Under the pieces are notes generated by a model, which was not told the origin of the DNA, searched no databases, and saw only the letters and a program-made list of their open reading frames with translations. A DNA stretch of 25,517 nt from JAYPUG01 sp038117265 (GTDB taxonomy: Bacteria > Pseudomonadota > Alphaproteobacteria > UBA6615). This document shows positions 22,817 to 25,517 of the stretch, piece after piece. Where the stretch lies: positions 1 to 25,517 of the forward strand of contig JAYOFO010000037.1 of NCBI GenBank assembly GCA_038117265.1, written 5' to 3'. The translations under genes were made by a program, and so were the position numbers. Numbering within the stretch: the stretch's first letter is position 1; the number at the start of each line of letters is the position of its first letter.

Positions 22817-23623
22817 ATGGCGAGCACGAATCCCTTGCCCCGCGAGATCGCGCCCGGCGTGTTCTGGCTCGGCGACTGCCTCGAGCAGGAGTACCAGGGG
22901 CGCGAGTACCATTCCTACAACGCGGCCTTCCTGCTGTGCGGCACCGAGGCCTCGATGCTGATCGAGACCGGGCACCCCAAGGATTTCCCCGAGATCGAGC
23001 GCCAGATGATCGAGTTGCTCGACGGCGATCGCGCCCCGCTGAAGTACCTCTTCATTACCCACCAGGAGACGCCGCACTCGGGCGGGCTGGGCCGGGTGTT
23101 CCAGAACTGGCCCGACATCACCGTGCATGGGGACGTGGCCGACTATCATCTGGCCTTCCCGCAATACGCCGACCGGCTGTTCCCGATGGAGGTCGGCGAC
23201 GAGATCGATCTCGGCGGCCGCAAGCTGGTCGCCGTCGAGCCGGTGATCCGCGACCTGCGGACCACGCTGTGGGGCTTCGACACGGGCGCGAACTGCCTGT
23301 TTCCCGGCGACGGGTTCGCCTATAGCCACTATCACTGGGACGGCCATTGCGGGCTGGTGGCCGAGGAGGCGACGTCGCTCGACCTGGAAGACGTGCTCGC
23401 GGTGTTCGCCGAGCGCGCGCTGTACTGGACGACGACCACCGACATGAACATCTATGTCGACAAGCTCGAAGCGCTGATGGACGAACTCGGCTGCGCGATC
23501 ATCGCGCCGACCCACGGGCTGCCGGTGACCAACATCCCGCTGACCATGCCCAAGGTGCGCGACGGGCTGATCGCCGAGGGCGATCCCGAGATGACGGCGC
23601 GCGACGCCGACCGCGTGCATTAG
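22817..23623 (+). CDS. Metallo-beta-lactamase-fold hydrolase or oxygen-binding di-iron-like protein
   Basis: The 268-aa protein has an MBL fold with EIAPGVFWLGD, AAFLLCGTEASMLIETGHPKDF, the metal motif ITHQETPHSGG (His82, Glu84, His87), LFPGDGFAYSH with Asp165, and APTHGLPV with His233. The HxExxH pattern is that of flavodiiron oxygen-reductase (ODP) domains rather than HxHxDH hydrolases, but the Asp of HxExDH is Pro86 here and the mid-domain His (before about residue 150) is not evident. It has no flavodoxin domain, so if it acts in redox chemistry it needs a separate electron carrier. The ATG at 22817 has AGGAGA upstream, overlapping the end of the preceding gene region. Function unknown; metal binding is likely but altered. 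Confidence 0.85.
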   Translation: MASTNPLPREIAPGVFWLGDCLEQEYQGREYHSYNAAFLLCGTEASMLIETGHPKDFPEIERQMIELLDGDRAPLKYLFITHQETPHSGGLGRVFQNWPDITVHGDVADYHLAFPQYADRLFPMEVGDEIDLGGRKLVAVEPVIRDLRTTLWGFDTGANCLFPGDGFAYSHYHWDGHCGLVAEEATSLDLEDVLAVFAERALYWTTTTDMNIYVDKLEALMDELGCAIIAPTHGLPVTNIPLTMPKVRDGLIAEGDPEMTARDADRVH

Positions 23624-23645
23624 GTCGGCCCGAGCGGAGATGGCC

Positions 23646-24569
23646 ATGGCCGAGTTCGACATCGTCTTCAGCGGCTATCAGGGCCCGCGCTCCGTTCACA
23701 GCCGGGCGGTCGAGATGTTCGGTGCCTCGCTTGCACAGTCCCTGGGCGACCGGGTCGCCTTCGAACAGGTTCTCAACGTGACCGCACAGGGCCGCAAGGC
23801 TGCCGATCTGCTCGACATGGTGGCGACGGGCGAGACGACGCTTTGCTATTTCTCGTCGAGCTATCTCGCCGACCGGGTGCCCGAGATCGCGCTGTTCGAC
23901 CTGCCCTTCCTGATCCGCGACCGGGCGCAGGGCTATGCGATGCTGGACGGCCCGCTGGGCCGGCTGATCGCCGACAAGATGGCCGAGGCGACGGACTTCC
24001 GGATCGTCGCCTGGTGGGACAACGGCTTCCGCTATTTCTCCAACGGCGTGCGCCCGATCCGCACGCCCGCCGACTGCCGGGGGCTGAAGATCCGCACCCT
24101 GCTCAGCGCGCTGCACCAGAAGAGCTTCGCGGCCATGGGCTTCGAGCCGGTGCCCATCGACGTGGCCGAGCTGCCGGCGGCGTGTGCCGACGGGCGGGTC
24201 GATGCCCAGGAGAACCCGCTAACCAACACCTACAATTTCGCGATCCACGAGAGCCACCGCTGGATCACCCTGTCGGGCCACTTCTTCGGGGCGGCGGTGG
24301 TGCTGGCCCACAAGGCGACCTGGGATGCCTGGCCCGACGAGGTGCGCGCGGCGGTCGCGGCGGCGCTCGCGGTCGCAACGCCGGCCCAGCGCGGATTCGC
24401 GGCGGCGGACGACGACGACATCCGCGCGAAGCTGGAGGCGGCCGGCAACGAGCTGATCGCGCTCACCGAGGACGAGCGCGCGGCATTCGTCGCCGCGGTG
24501 AGGCCCGTCGTCGACGATGCGATGGGCCGTTTTCGCGACGATTTGTTCGAGTATCTGCCGCGCGTGTAG
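23646..24569 (+). CDS. TRAP-type (DctP-like) solute-binding protein without a signal peptide
   Basis: The 307-aa protein has the DctP/TRAP periplasmic-binding fold: EIALFDLPFLIRDRAQGYAML, WWDNGFRYFSNGVRPIRTPADCRGLKIRT (containing the carboxylate-binding Arg), MGFEPVPIDVAELPAAC and GRVDAQENPLTNTY. Authentic TRAP receptors start with a secretion signal, but this one begins MAEFDIVFSGYQG, directly with the first strand of the mature fold. No DctQ/DctM membrane genes adjoin it. GGAG lies six bases before the ATG at 23646; the ATG at 23640 abuts the Shine-Dalgarno and is less likely. It is 22 bases past the MBL gene and closes the cluster. It may be a cytosolic binding or sensing protein, or use a remote transporter by an unusual route. 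Confidence 0.85.
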   Translation: MAEFDIVFSGYQGPRSVHSRAVEMFGASLAQSLGDRVAFEQVLNVTAQGRKAADLLDMVATGETTLCYFSSSYLADRVPEIALFDLPFLIRDRAQGYAMLDGPLGRLIADKMAEATDFRIVAWWDNGFRYFSNGVRPIRTPADCRGLKIRTLLSALHQKSFAAMGFEPVPIDVAELPAACADGRVDAQENPLTNTYNFAIHESHRWITLSGHFFGAAVVLAHKATWDAWPDEVRAAVAAALAVATPAQRGFAAADDDDIRAKLEAAGNELIALTEDERAAFVAAVRPVVDDAMGRFRDDLFEYLPRV

Positions 24570-24628
24570 TGCCGCGGATGCTGTACGGAAAATCGGGTTG
24601 CGAACCTTGTCAGACAGGAGGCAAGACG

Positions 24629-25366
24629 ATGCATATCGTGAGAAGGCTCGCGGCAGCCGTTTTTGCGGCGGCTGCCCTGATCGTTCTGGCCGGTGCGCCG
24701 GCGACCGCGCAGATGGATTTTCTAAAACGCGGGACGGAAATCCTGCGCGGCATCCCGGGCAGCGGTTCGGGTTCTGCGTCGTTGAGCGATGGTGAGATCG
24801 TCTTGGGCCTGCGCGAGGCGCTGCGGGTCGGAACCGAACGTGTCGTGGGGAAAGTCGGTGCGTTGGACGGGTTCAACAACGATCCGCGAATTCACATCCC
24901 CCTCACCGACAGTCTGCGCACCGTCCAGACAACACTCGCGCGGGTCGGGCTGTCGTCGATGGTTGACGACCTAGAACTGCGTCTCAATCGGGCAGCCGAA
25001 GCGGCTGCGCCCGAAGCGCAGGCGTTGTTCTGGAACGCGATCGAAACGATGACCTGGGACGATGTGCGGCAGCTGCTCGACGGTCCCGACGATGCGGCGA
25101 ATCCCTATCTCGAACGGACGATGTCCTCGCCCCTCGTCGAACGGATGACACCGATCGTCGACGCCAGCCTCGCAGAGGTCGGGGCGATCCGCGCCTACGA
25201 CAGCGCGATCGCGCGCTACCGGTCGTTTCCACTGGTGCCGGACGTGAAGGCGGACCTGACGCAGCATGTCCTGGAGCGCGCGCTCCACGGATTGTTCCTC
25301 TATCTCGCGGAGGAAGAGGCCGCGATCCTCCACGACCCGGCAAAGCGGACCACTGAACTTCTTTAG
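24629..25366 (+). CDS. DUF4197-like exported protein
   Basis: The 245-aa protein starts with a Sec signal peptide (MHIVRRLAAAVFAAAALIVLAG, cleavage near APATAQ). The mature part resembles DUF4197 proteins: LSDGEIVLGLREALRVGTERVVG, the FNNDPRIHIPLTDSLRTVQ segment, LELRLNRAAEAAAPEAQALF and the C-terminal DVKADLTQHVLERALHGLFLYLAEEEAAI with PAKRTTELL. The family is mostly helical, periplasmic and of unknown function. A strong Shine-Dalgarno (AGGAGG) lies before the ATG at 24629. The 59-base gap from the TRAP-like gene has no clear terminator, so read-through is possible, but the product looks unrelated to that cluster. Confidence 0.85.
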   Translation: MHIVRRLAAAVFAAAALIVLAGAPATAQMDFLKRGTEILRGIPGSGSGSASLSDGEIVLGLREALRVGTERVVGKVGALDGFNNDPRIHIPLTDSLRTVQTTLARVGLSSMVDDLELRLNRAAEAAAPEAQALFWNAIETMTWDDVRQLLDGPDDAANPYLERTMSSPLVERMTPIVDASLAEVGAIRAYDSAIARYRSFPLVPDVKADLTQHVLERALHGLFLYLAEEEAAILHDPAKRTTELL

Positions 25367-25409
25367 AAGGTGTTCGCCCGCTAGCGGTTGCCGAGGTGCC
25401 CGGTCTTCG

Positions 25410-25517
25410 TCAGTCTTCCATCGCGCGGACGTCGTCGAACACCTTGTAGAGCAGCGAGTAATCGTCCTCGGCCATGCCGCGTTCGATCGCCTTGCCCAGG
25501 AACGCGCTCGTCTCCTT
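25410..25517 (-). CDS. C-terminal end of a minus-strand gene (partial), perhaps an NAD(P)-dependent dehydrogenase
   Basis: The last 35 codons of a minus-strand gene run in from the window edge to a TGA at 25412-25410. They include TSAFLGKAIERGMAEDDYSLL and end FDDVRAMED. The pattern of a helical tail with GxxDxDYS before the end resembles 3-hydroxyisobutyrate dehydrogenase / 6-phosphogluconate-dehydrogenase-like proteins, but too little is visible for a firm call. It converges with the DUF4197-like gene, leaving 43 bases between stops. Confidence 0.5.
   Translation of the reverse strand, partial: KETSAFLGKAIERGMAEDDYSLLYKVFDDVRAMED

Noticed and set aside
1..25517. Mobile elements, prophage genes, integrase sites and CRISPR arrays
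   Set aside because: No transposase, integrase or Cas motifs, no regularly spaced repeats and no terminal inverted repeats were seen; the single tRNA has no flanking duplicated 3' end.

Overview
The window is a gene-dense, GC-rich bacterial chromosome segment with strong third-position G/C bias. The marker genes point to an alphaproteobacterium, possibly Rhodospirillales-like: a ChvG/ChvI two-component pair, an MmcB-type repair nuclease, a bactofilin, a zf-CHCC mini-protein, a double-domain cold-shock protein and a Sco/PCuAC copper pair. The order-level placement is inference. I see no phage, insertion sequence, integrase or CRISPR array. Most of the region is ordinary chromosomal backbone, but two genes are in decay.

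Region 1 (1-6.6 kb). The end of an unidentified gene overlaps hldE (LPS heptose synthesis), which converges on mmcB. A promoter region then precedes two tandem, closely related micropeptide genes with Tat-like leaders and short Cys/Pro/Gly-rich tails (2150-2650). Next is a TPR-methyltransferase gene broken by a GCCGC repeat frameshift and an in-frame TAG. On the minus strand follow a DJ-1/PfpI protein without its nucleophile, a bactofilin, a small secreted protein and tRNA-Arg(CCG); msrB is on the plus strand.

Region 2 (6.6-15.4 kb). An ABC-type ATPase is translationally coupled to a lipoprotein alpha/beta hydrolase (minus). On the plus strand are a zf-CHCC protein, a GNAT acetyltransferase, a glutathione S-transferase, a small membrane protein and polA. 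A degraded pentapeptide-repeat pseudogene with its own terminator follows, then a two-domain cold-shock protein.

Region 3 (15.4-18 kb, minus). This is a metal-homeostasis block. Sco and PCuAC (copper delivery to cytochrome oxidase) and a HugZ-like haem-utilisation protein are close together. Downstream is an unrecognised 163-aa protein whose own promoter carries a near-perfect Fur box.

Region 4 (18-25.5 kb). chvI-chvG is followed by a tight four-gene cluster: a Gfo/Idh/MocA oxidoreductase, a metallo-beta-lactamase-fold protein that has lost its metal motif, a second MBL-fold protein that keeps most of it, and a TRAP-type solute-binding protein with no signal peptide and no adjacent membrane subunits. 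This is the best candidate here for an undescribed module. A DUF4197-like exported protein and the 3' end of a minus-strand gene close the window.
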